This document shows, piece after piece, positions 52,965 through 61,363 of a stretch of 64,000 bases of DNA. The first letter of the stretch is position 1. Each line of letters starts with the position of its first letter. The notes beneath the pieces are model-generated. The model worked only from the letters and a program-made list of their open reading frames with translations, was not told the DNA's origin and searched no databases. The translations under genes and the position numbers were made by a program. This stretch comes from Veillonella sp. GTDB taxonomy: Bacteria > Bacillota > Negativicutes > Veillonellales > Veillonellaceae. The stretch lies in contig NZ_JAGZMO010000002.1 in assembly GCF_018364065.1 (NCBI RefSeq), forward strand, positions 186,001 to 250,000, given 5' to 3'.

Positions 52965-54830
52965 ATGACAACAGTTGAATCGCTCGTGAAAGAGGCGCAC
53001 CGGCTGTGGCGCGAAGGGAATGAGCTGGCCATGATTCCTCTCCTGGAGGAGGCCATCCGCTTGTCCAAAGAAATACGAGACTACAAAAAAACGATCGAGA
53101 TTCAAAATGAACTGGGCGGTTGTTACCGCAATACGGGGCAGTTCGAAAAAGCCATTGCCGTACTCAAAGAGGCACTGGCTCTTTATGATGCGCATATGCC
53201 GAAACAGCCTATCGCCTATGCCACCATGCTTGTAAATTTGGGGAATATTTACAGAGAGCATAAATCATTCTACGAGGCGGAACAGTGTTTTCAACAGGCA
53301 CAGACTATTTTCAAAAACGAAGGCGACAAATCCTACGCCTACGTGGGCCTTCTGAATAACTTTTCCCTCCTCTACCAAGATGTAAAAGAATATACAAAGG
53401 CACACACTATGCAGGAAGAAACCATCGCTTTGTTGGAGACTGATCCGTCTCTGAAGGTGCCCCTCGCTATCAGCTATCAAAACCTTTGTGAAATAAAAAA
53501 ACATACGGCACCGCAAAATCCTGAATCCGGTTTGCCATTTTTAGAAAAAGCGGAAGCCATCTTACTCAAAGAAGTAGGTACAGATCACCCGCTCTACGCG
53601 GCCGTCCTCAACACAAAAGCGGACTATGCACTGCGTCAAAAAAAATATAACCAGGCACTTCATTGGTATACAGAAGCCCTGGCTATTATAAAAAAACACT
53701 ACGGTGAAACCAGCATCGCCTATGACGCCATCATGCAGAACCTGGTGGCCTTGGCGGATATTACGAAAACTTTAAATGGTAATGACGTGGGTACCACTCA
53801 AGCTGTCATGCAACAGCATACGCCGGGAAAGCGCGAAGAATATAACGCGTCCGCCATGTGGTCTTCCATTCATAACGATGCGCCTACAACACCTGTTGCA
53901 GCCACTGAACCGGACAAGGCGCCGGTTATTGCCACGCCCAAAGGTGAAGGTCTTCGCTTAGCAGAAGAGATGGCCTTAGGTGTTTGCTCTATTATTAATA
54001 CCTCTTACCGGAGCTTATTGCCTCACATTTGTCTTGTGTTGGCCGGCACCGGCTCTGAATGTTTAGGCTACGATGACCTGCAATCGCAAGATCACGACTT
54101 TAAAAAACGTTGCCAACTTATCTTGCCGAAATCAGTACTTGAATCACAAAGCTCCACAATTGCTGCACTGGTAGCGCAATGTAAACGCGACTTGAGCGGC
54201 GACTTAGAAGTAAAGAGTATTGACGAGTTTTATTCGTTCTACAGCTTCTTCCCGGACGGGCCAAAAACATTGCGTGAGTTCCGTAAAGTGCCGTCAGACT
54301 GTCTGCGCTGCGCTACGAACGGAATTGTCTTCGCCGACACACCGGGACAGTTCACCGCCATTCGCGAACGACTACTCAATTACTTCCCGGAAGATTTACG
54401 TTTGAAAAAGATTACCTTCTGCCTGAACAAAATGGCACAATCGGGGCAATACAACTTCAGTCGTACGTTAAATCGCCTAGACTATGTAGCGGCCACACTG
54501 GCATGCAGCGAGTTCGTCAACTATTATCTGCAACTCGTCCATCACCTCAATCGACGATATATGCCATTCTATAAATGGGCTTATCGCAGTGCTATGGAGT
54601 TACCGATTTTACACGAAACAACGGCCAACCTTTTATTGAAGCTTGTGCAAGCTCCGCTCACCGCAGAACGCCAGCCACTCATTGAAGCGATTTGCGCCGA
54701 CGTTATCAAGGAATTACACAAACTTGGCCTCAGCCGTTCCGATGTAGACTTCTTAACCTATCAGGCCCAGGAAGTTGTCACCCATATCAGCGACGAATCG
54801 CTGCGCCGGGAGGACAGTTGGACTGAATAG
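52965..54830 (+). CDS. TPR protein with DUF4037-type nucleotidyltransferase-like domain
   Basis: 621 aa from the ATG at 52965 (GAGG 7 bp upstream). Residues about 1-270 form a series of tetratricopeptide repeats (EKAIAVLKEALALYDA, EAEQCFQQAQTIF, KYNQALHWYTEALAII). A low-complexity linker (about 275-330) leads to a C-terminal domain with GTGSECLGYDDLQSQDHDF, the GS..D..DHD pattern of DUF4037, a nucleotidyltransferase-like family of unknown role. It is divergent from the microcompartment operon and followed by a DUF4125 gene. Confidence 0.8.
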   Translation: MTTVESLVKEAHRLWREGNELAMIPLLEEAIRLSKEIRDYKKTIEIQNELGGCYRNTGQFEKAIAVLKEALALYDAHMPKQPIAYATMLVNLGNIYREHKSFYEAEQCFQQAQTIFKNEGDKSYAYVGLLNNFSLLYQDVKEYTKAHTMQEETIALLETDPSLKVPLAISYQNLCEIKKHTAPQNPESGLPFLEKAEAILLKEVGTDHPLYAAVLNTKADYALRQKKYNQALHWYTEALAIIKKHYGETSIAYDAIMQNLVALADITKTLNGNDVGTTQAVMQQHTPGKREEYNASAMWSSIHNDAPTTPVAATEPDKAPVIATPKGEGLRLAEEMALGVCSIINTSYRSLLPHICLVLAGTGSECLGYDDLQSQDHDFKKRCQLILPKSVLESQSSTIAALVAQCKRDLSGDLEVKSIDEFYSFYSFFPDGPKTLREFRKVPSDCLRCATNGIVFADTPGQFTAIRERLLNYFPEDLRLKKITFCLNKMAQSGQYNFSRTLNRLDYVAATLACSEFVNYYLQLVHHLNRRYMPFYKWAYRSAMELPILHETTANLLLKLVQAPLTAERQPLIEAICADVIKELHKLGLSRSDVDFLTYQAQEVVTHISDESLRREDSWTE

Positions 54831-54954
54831 AAATTCTATACGCTGCCACATATCTTAAAAGCACAGTATACGCACAATAAAGACACTTTAAGCCATCTTA
54901 TAGAAACAGTCTTACATTGAGACTATCGGCTACATATCGTCAAAGGAGCTTTTT

Positions 54955-55521
54955 ATGAATACATTAATTCAAAACATCATCACTCAGGAATGGGAATGCT
55001 TTTCCAGTACACAAAATATTGGTGCACCTGCCGGTTGCCAATCGCAAAAAGGCAACTTCTATGCGTCTCGTACAGCCTACTGGTCCATGTATCCGGAAGA
55101 TGTATTACAATATTATTCACTTGATTTAGTACACGCTAAAAATGCACGACTCAACATTGTGGCCCAAAAGTACGCCTACATGATGGCCTACACCGATCCG
55201 GAATATTTCAAAACAATCCAGCCATTATTACCACCAATTTCACCACAAAAAGTGAAATACGTAGAAGCCATTATGGTCATCTATCTACAGTGGGAACTGG
55301 CTCTGGAAACATCGCATCCGCAATTATTCCACGGTCATCGCCCACTCCTCGCCAAAGAGGACAGCAAAACCGTAACCTCCGTAGAAACATACATGCGCGG
55401 TGAATTACAAACTTACTCGGAGCAAACATTAAAAGCCATTTTAGAACACTTCCTCATGGAACTATCCAAAGGCAATAACGTACTTTTGAAACAATACGAA
55501 CAGTTACAACAGTACAAATAA
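54955..55521 (+). CDS. DUF4125-family protein
   Basis: 188 aa, all-helical, no membrane segment. The pattern NIGAPAGCQSQKGNFYASRTAYWSMYPEDVL and LNIVAQKYAYMMAYTDPEYF resembles DUF4125, a family often encoded with DUF4037 proteins. Function unknown. An AAAGGAGC site precedes the ATG. The 124-bp gap from the TPR gene suggests a shared operon or separate promoter. Confidence 0.7.
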   Translation: MNTLIQNIITQEWECFSSTQNIGAPAGCQSQKGNFYASRTAYWSMYPEDVLQYYSLDLVHAKNARLNIVAQKYAYMMAYTDPEYFKTIQPLLPPISPQKVKYVEAIMVIYLQWELALETSHPQLFHGHRPLLAKEDSKTVTSVETYMRGELQTYSEQTLKAILEHFLMELSKGNNVLLKQYEQLQQYK

Positions 55522-55539
55522 AAAAATATTTTAACATTT

Positions 55540-55598
55540 TGAAAAGTGTTGTCAGTATAGATTCTTTAAGAATCCCATATAGACAGCACTTTTTTTGA
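55540..55598 (+). terminator. Terminator of the DUF4125 gene
   Basis: The outer stem AAAGTGTTGTC / GACAGCACTTT (one G-T) with an inner GATTCTT / AAGAATC stem ends in T7. Confidence 0.8.
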
Positions 55599-55660
55599 TT
55601 AATCGCATCAATATACAGAGTCTTTAATTAAATTACGAACAACTAAATTTTATTTAATAC

Positions 55661-55690
55661 TTGTAATTCCTACCTGAGATATGGTATTAT
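55661..55690 (+). promoter_or_regulatory. Promoter of the exported-protein gene
   Basis: TTGTAA (55661-55666), an 18-bp spacer, TATTAT (55685-55690) with the extended TGG just before it. Confidence 0.55.
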
Positions 55691-55752
55691 GTAGACATAG
55701 ATTCAAATAATTCGATTTGAAAATTATAGATTAATAAAAGGGAGTTGCTATT

Positions 55753-56394
55753 ATGAATTTCAAAAAATTATTAGTTTTAGGTGTTGCTGTATCTTCTTTA
55801 ACCGCTGTTGCATCCGCTAAGGACCTACCTACTGACCAATGGTACTGGTACTATTCCGATGCTGATCAAACAGGCCGTGTATTATTAGATTCCGTTAAAT
55901 ACGACGTAAATACTGACGTAGCTGACGTTGAAACATCTGCAGTAAACCCTAACACAGGTCTTACTGAAATCAACTACTACAAATTGAATTTCACAAATAA
56001 CACTTTATATCTATACCAACATGATGTATATCCAAACAACAGTAATGATCCTGTAAGTGTTCAGAACTTAGAAGGTAGAACATCTCGTGTAATTCAGCCA
56101 AACAGCATGGACGCTGCTTTGAAAAACGTAGTTGCCAACCTTGTTGACCGCAACCAACGCTTAAAAGAAAAACCTGATACTGTACTAACACCTGCACAAC
56201 AACAGGCTAAAAAAGTAGAAGACGCTAAAATTGCTAACACTTGGCAGAACGCTAAACAGCAGAGCAATGCTGAATTAAAACAGACTGACGCAATCATCGA
56301 AAACACTGATGCAACAACTCCAGTGCCTCAAGATGAAAACAAAAAAGCGGCTGAAGAACGTTTAATCAACGACAACCAGACAAAAACTTTCTAA
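55753..56394 (+). CDS. Exported protein of unknown function
   Basis: 213 aa. A signal peptide (NFKKLLVLGVAVSSLTAVASA, cleavage after ASA) is followed by a beta-rich region with DQWYWYYSDADQTGRVLLDSVKYD, reminiscent of small periplasmic proteins that describe their own surface through Tyr-rich strands. The C-terminal 70 residues are charged, Gln/Asn-rich and probably helical or disordered. I do not recognise a family. It has its own promoter, ribosome site and terminator. Confidence 0.75.
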   Translation: MNFKKLLVLGVAVSSLTAVASAKDLPTDQWYWYYSDADQTGRVLLDSVKYDVNTDVADVETSAVNPNTGLTEINYYKLNFTNNTLYLYQHDVYPNNSNDPVSVQNLEGRTSRVIQPNSMDAALKNVVANLVDRNQRLKEKPDTVLTPAQQQAKKVEDAKIANTWQNAKQQSNAELKQTDAIIENTDATTPVPQDENKKAAEERLINDNQTKTF

Positions 56395-56464
56395 GCCTTA
56401 ACAACATCTCCTAGTATGGTACTAACCATACATCCTATACCATAAATAACAACCTCATATCCAA

Positions 56465-56512
56465 CAAGAGCGATGGCTGCACTGATTCGTGCGGTCATCG
56501 CTCTTTTTTACG
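56465..56512 (+). terminator. Terminator of the exported-protein gene
   Basis: A 10-bp stem (56466-56475 / 56496-56505) with T6 after it. Confidence 0.8.
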
Positions 56513-56693
56513 AAATCTTCGTATAATAAAATCGGCCTTAACAACATCTCCCTGTAAAGATATCCTCTGAGTAAATCGCTTATCATATGAATATTTTTTG
56601 ATAAAAATTGCACATCTTTGGTCAATATATTTCAACTTAGTCATGTTATAATGAAGTTAAATTATATACTACGTGTTAATAAGGAGATGTGTT

Positions 56694-57365
56694 ATGTCAA
56701 TTCGTGAAGCAGCAAACGTCAATTGTCCATCCTGCCATCAGGATTTTGAAGTTTCCATATGGCAAAGCTTGAACGCAAACCTCGATCCTAAAGGCAAAGA
56801 AGATTTGTTAGCGGGACGTTTATTTCAATTTACCTGTCCTCATTGCCATGCGGACGGCACGGTGAATTATCCAATTTTATATCATGACATGGATCATCAT
56901 GCCATGGTTCAATATATTGTGGACGAAAAAGACGTGGAAAAAGCGTACGAAGACTTCTTTGAAGGCCCGGAAGTTATCGGTGATTACATGAAAACGAAAG
57001 GGTACCAGGTTCGCTTCGTAACCTCCCAGGAAGACTTGCGCGAAAAAGCGGCTATCTTCGATGCAGACCTGGACGATCGCATTATCGAATTAGCCAAAAT
57101 CGTATACGCCATCCTCCATCAAGAACGCTATCCGGACCAAAACTTTAAAGAAATTTTCTTTATCAATCATCCGGAGCAGGGCCCTTCCCTCTACTTTGCT
57201 ACAGGAACTCCGGAAGAAGACTTCGCTATTCCAATTGCGGAGAAATTATACAACGACCTGAAGAGCGCCTTGTCGCTGGTTCCGGAAGAGGATTTAGATA
57301 AACCAATCATCGATGCTAAATGGGCCGGTGAATTATTGAAGGACTATAATTTGTTGATGTCTTAA
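56694..57365 (+). CDS. CpXC-domain protein
   Basis: 223 aa from the ATG at 56694, preceded by AAGGAGA; a longer frame lacks a ribosome site. The N-terminal CpXC domain has two CPxC pairs (NCPSCHQDF and TCPHCHADG), a likely zinc ribbon. The C-terminal half (FDADLDDRIIELAKIVYAIL onward) is helical with a strand pattern. The function of the family is unknown. It is a single gene. Confidence 0.8.
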   Translation: MSIREAANVNCPSCHQDFEVSIWQSLNANLDPKGKEDLLAGRLFQFTCPHCHADGTVNYPILYHDMDHHAMVQYIVDEKDVEKAYEDFFEGPEVIGDYMKTKGYQVRFVTSQEDLREKAAIFDADLDDRIIELAKIVYAILHQERYPDQNFKEIFFINHPEQGPSLYFATGTPEEDFAIPIAEKLYNDLKSALSLVPEEDLDKPIIDAKWAGELLKDYNLLMS

Positions 57366-57379
57366 GATAACTAAATATA

Positions 57380-57436
57380 AAAAACGACCTCCTGCTACCG
57401 GACATTTAAGTCTAATAGCAAGAGGTCATTTTTTAA
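57380..57436. terminator. Terminator between the CpXC and MazG-like genes
   Basis: GACCTC..GCTA pairs with TAGC..GAGGTC, flanked by A and T runs, between convergent genes. Confidence 0.75.
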
Positions 57437-57453
57437 TTTTCATCTAATTACCT

Positions 57454-57816
57454 TCAATTATCCTCTAGTTCCGTATATTTCAAGTTCTTCCCTTTTATCT
57501 TTTCCACCGCATAGCGTTTATCATTATACGCCATTTTCCGTTCTAAGCAGTCTTTTAAATCAAAGCCGTTCATTTGGGCAAAGCGAAGTAAAAAGAAAAA
57601 TACATCTGCCAGTTCGCTCCCGATTTCGTCCCGTTTATGTACATCTGCCAGCATTTCTTTCATTTGCTCTGCCGTCTTAAACCGAAATAGGTCCAAAAGT
57701 TCATTCGATTCTGTAGACAGGCCAATAGCCAAGTCCTTCGGTGTATGAAACTGATCCCAGTCGCGAGCTTCGCAGAATGTTTTTATTAATGTGGTTAGTT
57801 CTTCTAATGTGTCCAT
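57454..57816 (-). CDS. MazG-like nucleotide pyrophosphohydrolase
   Basis: 120 aa, a single all-alpha domain of the MazG/RS21-C6 superfamily. Metal-binding acidic motifs are STESNELLDLF and EIGSELADVFFFLLRFA, followed by NDKRYAVEKIKGKN. Members hydrolyse dNTPs such as dCTP or modified nucleotides to monophosphates, a housecleaning role. The exact substrate is unknown. Confidence 0.88.
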   Translation of the reverse strand: MDTLEELTTLIKTFCEARDWDQFHTPKDLAIGLSTESNELLDLFRFKTAEQMKEMLADVHKRDEIGSELADVFFFLLRFAQMNGFDLKDCLERKMAYNDKRYAVEKIKGKNLKYTELEDN

Positions 57817-57929
57817 GTGTATTCTTCAGCGCATTGCGCTGCTCCCTATTATGAAAAATATATCTACATTAATAATAAAACGATTCCCTCTAAAAAGGCA
57901 ACATATATAGAACCAATCAACTGCAAACA

Positions 57930-57980
57930 AAAAAGCCGCTATAATCGGGAGCTTGGCTCATCCGGTCATAGCGGCGTTTG
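57930..57980 (-). terminator. Terminator of the MFS gene (58108-59388)
   Basis: AACGCCGCTAT pairs with ATAGCGGCTT on the minus strand, followed by T6. Confidence 0.7.
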
Positions 57981-58107
57981 TTTAATTAGAATATTACAGA
58001 ACTTTAGCGCTCCAGTATTCTTTTAATATTATGTTTTACTACTGTTTATAATTTTCTACTGCTTTTGAAATTTTATTTTACTGTAGCTTTTACTTCTTTC
58101 GACTATT

Positions 58108-59388
58108 TTATTTCTTCACTCTTACGAATAAGAGGATGATGGATCCGATAATCGGGAATACAGAGATAGCATACAGCGCCGTCTGATAATGCCCTGTATG
58201 TGTTAAAATGCCCCCCAAGATGATTGGTGCCGTAATGGAACCCATCTGGTTAAACAGATTAACGAAGCCTGCTGTGGTGCCGCGAAGATGACTCGGTGCA
58301 GATTGTACAACCAACGCATTTGTAAGCGGGCTGTACATGAATGCGCCTACCCCCAAGATAGCGCCCGTCACGTAGAGCATATTCGGCTGCATGGTCATGG
58401 CGAAGGAAATTAGTGCCGGACCGAAGCAGAACAGACAAATCGATGCAAGATGATTCTTTTTAATCGGCAAAATATCTGACAAAATACCGATAGTCGGTTT
58501 TACGAGCAATGCAGCCAAGCCGTACACAGTCATAACGGAACCGGCAAAGATGGATGTTACACCCAAGCTTTTTACCATGTACAAATTCGTCCAGTTCGTT
58601 ACACCCCAAGTAGTACCAGTGGCGAAGAAGCCCGTAATAGCGAGAAGCATAATATTGCGATTCGTCAATAAATAAGACAAATTATTCCACAAGGTAGATT
58701 CTGACGTTCCTACAATATCTTCTCTGCGTTTAACCGTAGCTTCCCGGTCTGCACTTTGTACCGTACGTCCGGCCGGATGTTCACTGATGAGCTTGCCCAC
58801 TTCGTCATCCGATTTTTGTGCTTTTACCAGAGTAAAATAAGACATGGCCAGCACGATTAACGGTAAAACAGCCGTTACCAGGAAGGCCATGCGCCATCCG
58901 TAATGAGTGGCCACTGTCGGTGCGTACAGGTTAATGGTGAAGATACCAAAAGATGTACAGGACATAAAAATACCAACTGCCGTGCCGCGCTGCGTATTAC
59001 TGAAATGATCGCCGATAGCACTCATACAGGATGACTGTATCGGTCCTGAAACCAGCCCCAAGATGAGACGCAATACCCACCCCATGGTATAGCTCGTGAT
59101 CGTGCTCATAAGTCCCGTAATAATCGCCATGGCCAATAAGCTGAACAGAATCGTTTTACGATAGCCGATTCGGTCCGCAATAATGCCGCCGGGCAACACC
59201 ATAATGGCATACCCGATATAAAAGGCGGTTACGTAGCTGGTGCCTTGCACCGGCGTGAAATTCATAGCTTCATTTACGATTGGCATCAATGTAGACCAGG
59301 ACAATCTTACGACAAAGCTAAGCAAAAATGATAGCCATAATGTCGCCAAGAGTAAGGTCTGACGCCGTGAAAAATTTAATGCATTCAT
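58108..59388 (-). CDS. MFS transporter (ACS/phthalate-like group)
   Basis: 426 aa, 12 membrane segments split by a hydrophilic middle loop. The N-terminal YIGYAIMVLPGGIIADRIGYRKTILFSL matches the organic-anion symporter (GudP/NarK-like) pattern rather than drug exporters. Substrate unknown; a carboxylate is plausible. Monocistronic. Confidence 0.78.
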   Translation of the reverse strand: MNALNFSRRQTLLLATLWLSFLLSFVVRLSWSTLMPIVNEAMNFTPVQGTSYVTAFYIGYAIMVLPGGIIADRIGYRKTILFSLLAMAIITGLMSTITSYTMGWVLRLILGLVSGPIQSSCMSAIGDHFSNTQRGTAVGIFMSCTSFGIFTINLYAPTVATHYGWRMAFLVTAVLPLIVLAMSYFTLVKAQKSDDEVGKLISEHPAGRTVQSADREATVKRREDIVGTSESTLWNNLSYLLTNRNIMLLAITGFFATGTTWGVTNWTNLYMVKSLGVTSIFAGSVMTVYGLAALLVKPTIGILSDILPIKKNHLASICLFCFGPALISFAMTMQPNMLYVTGAILGVGAFMYSPLTNALVVQSAPSHLRGTTAGFVNLFNQMGSITAPIILGGILTHTGHYQTALYAISVFPIIGSIILLFVRVKK

Positions 59389-59568
59389 ACTTTCACTCCC
59401 TCTTTATAAAATTATATTTCTTACATACTAACAGGAATTGGCACATAATTCAACAAAAGAACGCCAAAGCCGGCTGAAAAATGCACATCAAAAATGCAAT
59501 TCTATGATACAATAAAAATATACTTATATTGTGACTGAAAATGAATGAGAAGAAAGTGAGGTCCGATT

Positions 59569-60012
59569 ATGACCAACTGCCAAATCATGCGCGACTATTT
59601 GCTGACTCTTGATTTAACTTCTGAAATGTCTGAAAATCCGGACCAGCTATTCTATCAGGAGCTTCTGGTACCCCTCACTTATAACGACATTCATCATACT
59701 ATTTACATGCGATTCAGCCGCGACGAAGACGTTATTCATGTAGTTTTCGTCAACATTGTAAAATACGATGTAAATAACACGAACAAACTCTTCAAGATTT
59801 ACGAACTGCTAAACGAAATGAACTACAATTGTTTCTTCAGCAAGTTTGAAATGGATATGGAAGAGCATGCGGTAGTGTTGAACTTTGTGTACAACACCCA
59901 TCCGGACACGTTCGACCCGGACAAACTCTTCGAAATCATCGCCAATGCTATTCAAGATATAAATAAATGGTATCCTGCACTTATGAAGCTTAAATGGGGA
60001 ACTTCCAACTAG
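59569..60012 (+). CDS. YbjN-like small protein
   Basis: 147 aa. Pattern of strand and helix (FYQELLVPLTYNDIHHTIYMRFSRDEDVIHVVFVNI, then LFKIYELLNEMNYNCFFSKFEMD) fits the YbjN / type III secretion chaperone-like fold. No catalytic motif. The role of YbjN proteins in this group is unknown. Confidence 0.55.
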   Translation: MTNCQIMRDYLLTLDLTSEMSENPDQLFYQELLVPLTYNDIHHTIYMRFSRDEDVIHVVFVNIVKYDVNNTNKLFKIYELLNEMNYNCFFSKFEMDMEEHAVVLNFVYNTHPDTFDPDKLFEIIANAIQDINKWYPALMKLKWGTSN

Positions 60013-60052
60013 CGCCATATATTTAGCCTAATAAACAAAACTATCTTCTAAT

Positions 60053-60138
60053 AAATAAAACCCTCTTCTATGAGTAAACGAGCTTTTCCGACAGCCTGGG
60101 CCGCCGGGAAGCACGCATCCATAGAGGAGGGTTTATTC
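60053..60138. terminator. Large terminator hairpin between convergent genes
   Basis: Arms 60055-60072 and 60119-60136 pair almost fully, with an inner stem GCTT.TCCG / CGGGAAGC. It ends 2 bp from the pseudouridine synthase stop. Just before it, a sequence of about 21 bp is directly repeated (about 60029-60068). Confidence 0.75.
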
Positions 60139-61158
60139 CTATTGAATTTCCACAGTAACAAGCTCACCGGTTCGGAGGGACACGAACACAATGCGTTTTG
60201 CCACTAATGAATAGGTGCGCCCCTGAATGGCATTACCATAAAGTGAATCACCTACAAGAGGATGGCCTAAATGCGCCATAGCTACGCGGATTTGATGGGT
60301 TTTACCGGTATAGAGGCGAATGTCCACATGCGTTATGAGCTGCGATTTTTCTTCGTCCGTCAAAGAATTCAATTCCTCCGGATTCACCGGATGTTCCGTT
60401 AAACGCATTTCCGTATAAGAGAATCCATCCACCTGGCGATGTTTCGGTACCACTAAGGAACCATCGGCCTGACTCGATGTTTCGTCGACCATGTCTTCTT
60501 CCAAACGATATATGCCCAGCGCCTTAAACGCTGTTTTCGTCATTTTACCGTCCGGATGAACTTCCTGATGGATGCCATCCTCACTGCGCCGCATTGGCAA
60601 ATCGATAATCTGACTTCCTTCCAACACGCCTTCCACCTTGGTGGTGTACCATTTTTCGAAAGTGTGATTTTCCATTTGCTCCTGATAAAATCCCTGTGCC
60701 ACCGCACTTTTAGCAATAACCACACAGCCCGATGTATCACGGTCCAGGCGGTTTAAAAAACGCACTTTTCGACGAATACCATTATCTTTGAAATACTGTG
60801 CCACGCCATTTGCCAGCGACACCTGTCCTTGGGAGTTCACCGTGATTCCCACCGGTTTATGAAGAACTAATAAGTCCTCGTCTTCATATAAAACGGTCAG
60901 TTCCATTTCAATCGGTTCATAATCCAGTCGCTCTTTCGGCATTTGCAGTCGCAGTTCATCACCGACGGAGACTTCCTCCTTCGGCGTTGTTTTACGGCCA
61001 TTCAGCAGCACCAGTTTTTCCTCAAACAACTTCTTCATAGCACCGCGCGCCATATGCTTTCCATCGAGCCACTGTCCCACCGTCGATATGCCCATTTCCA
61101 CATCAGTTGCGGTTAATAAAAAGCAGAGATCATCTGCGCGATATGTCTTGCGAGCCAT
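60139..61158 (-). CDS. RluA-family pseudouridine synthase
   Basis: 339 aa from the ATG at 61158, with AAAGGAGG upstream; a longer frame lacks a site. An N-terminal S4-like RNA-binding region (MKKLFEEKLVLLNGRKTTPKEEVSVGDELRL) precedes the catalytic domain with the active-site Asp in RFLNRLDRDTSGCVVIA and the C-terminal GKTHQIRVAMAHLGHPLVGDSLYG. A poorly conserved loop of about 30 residues is inserted before SYTEMRLTEH. Target RNA (23S rRNA or tRNA) not determinable. Confidence 0.9.
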   Translation of the reverse strand: MARKTYRADDLCFLLTATDVEMGISTVGQWLDGKHMARGAMKKLFEEKLVLLNGRKTTPKEEVSVGDELRLQMPKERLDYEPIEMELTVLYEDEDLLVLHKPVGITVNSQGQVSLANGVAQYFKDNGIRRKVRFLNRLDRDTSGCVVIAKSAVAQGFYQEQMENHTFEKWYTTKVEGVLEGSQIIDLPMRRSEDGIHQEVHPDGKMTKTAFKALGIYRLEEDMVDETSSQADGSLVVPKHRQVDGFSYTEMRLTEHPVNPEELNSLTDEEKSQLITHVDIRLYTGKTHQIRVAMAHLGHPLVGDSLYGNAIQGRTYSLVAKRIVFVSLRTGELVTVEIQ

Positions 61159-61363
61159 GTGACCACCTCCTTTTAAAAATCTAACTAAATGCTGAGCATT
61201 CAGCGGCACTGCGCCGCTTATAAAATAAAAACAACCAAGACCTAAAAACTTTACTATCAATAACAGCTAACGTTTCAAGATACTATCAAATAAAGACTTC
61301 TTATAGTATCAAACGCTTATATGCTACTCTTTGCTTAATATACTATGGATAATTACTATGCGA

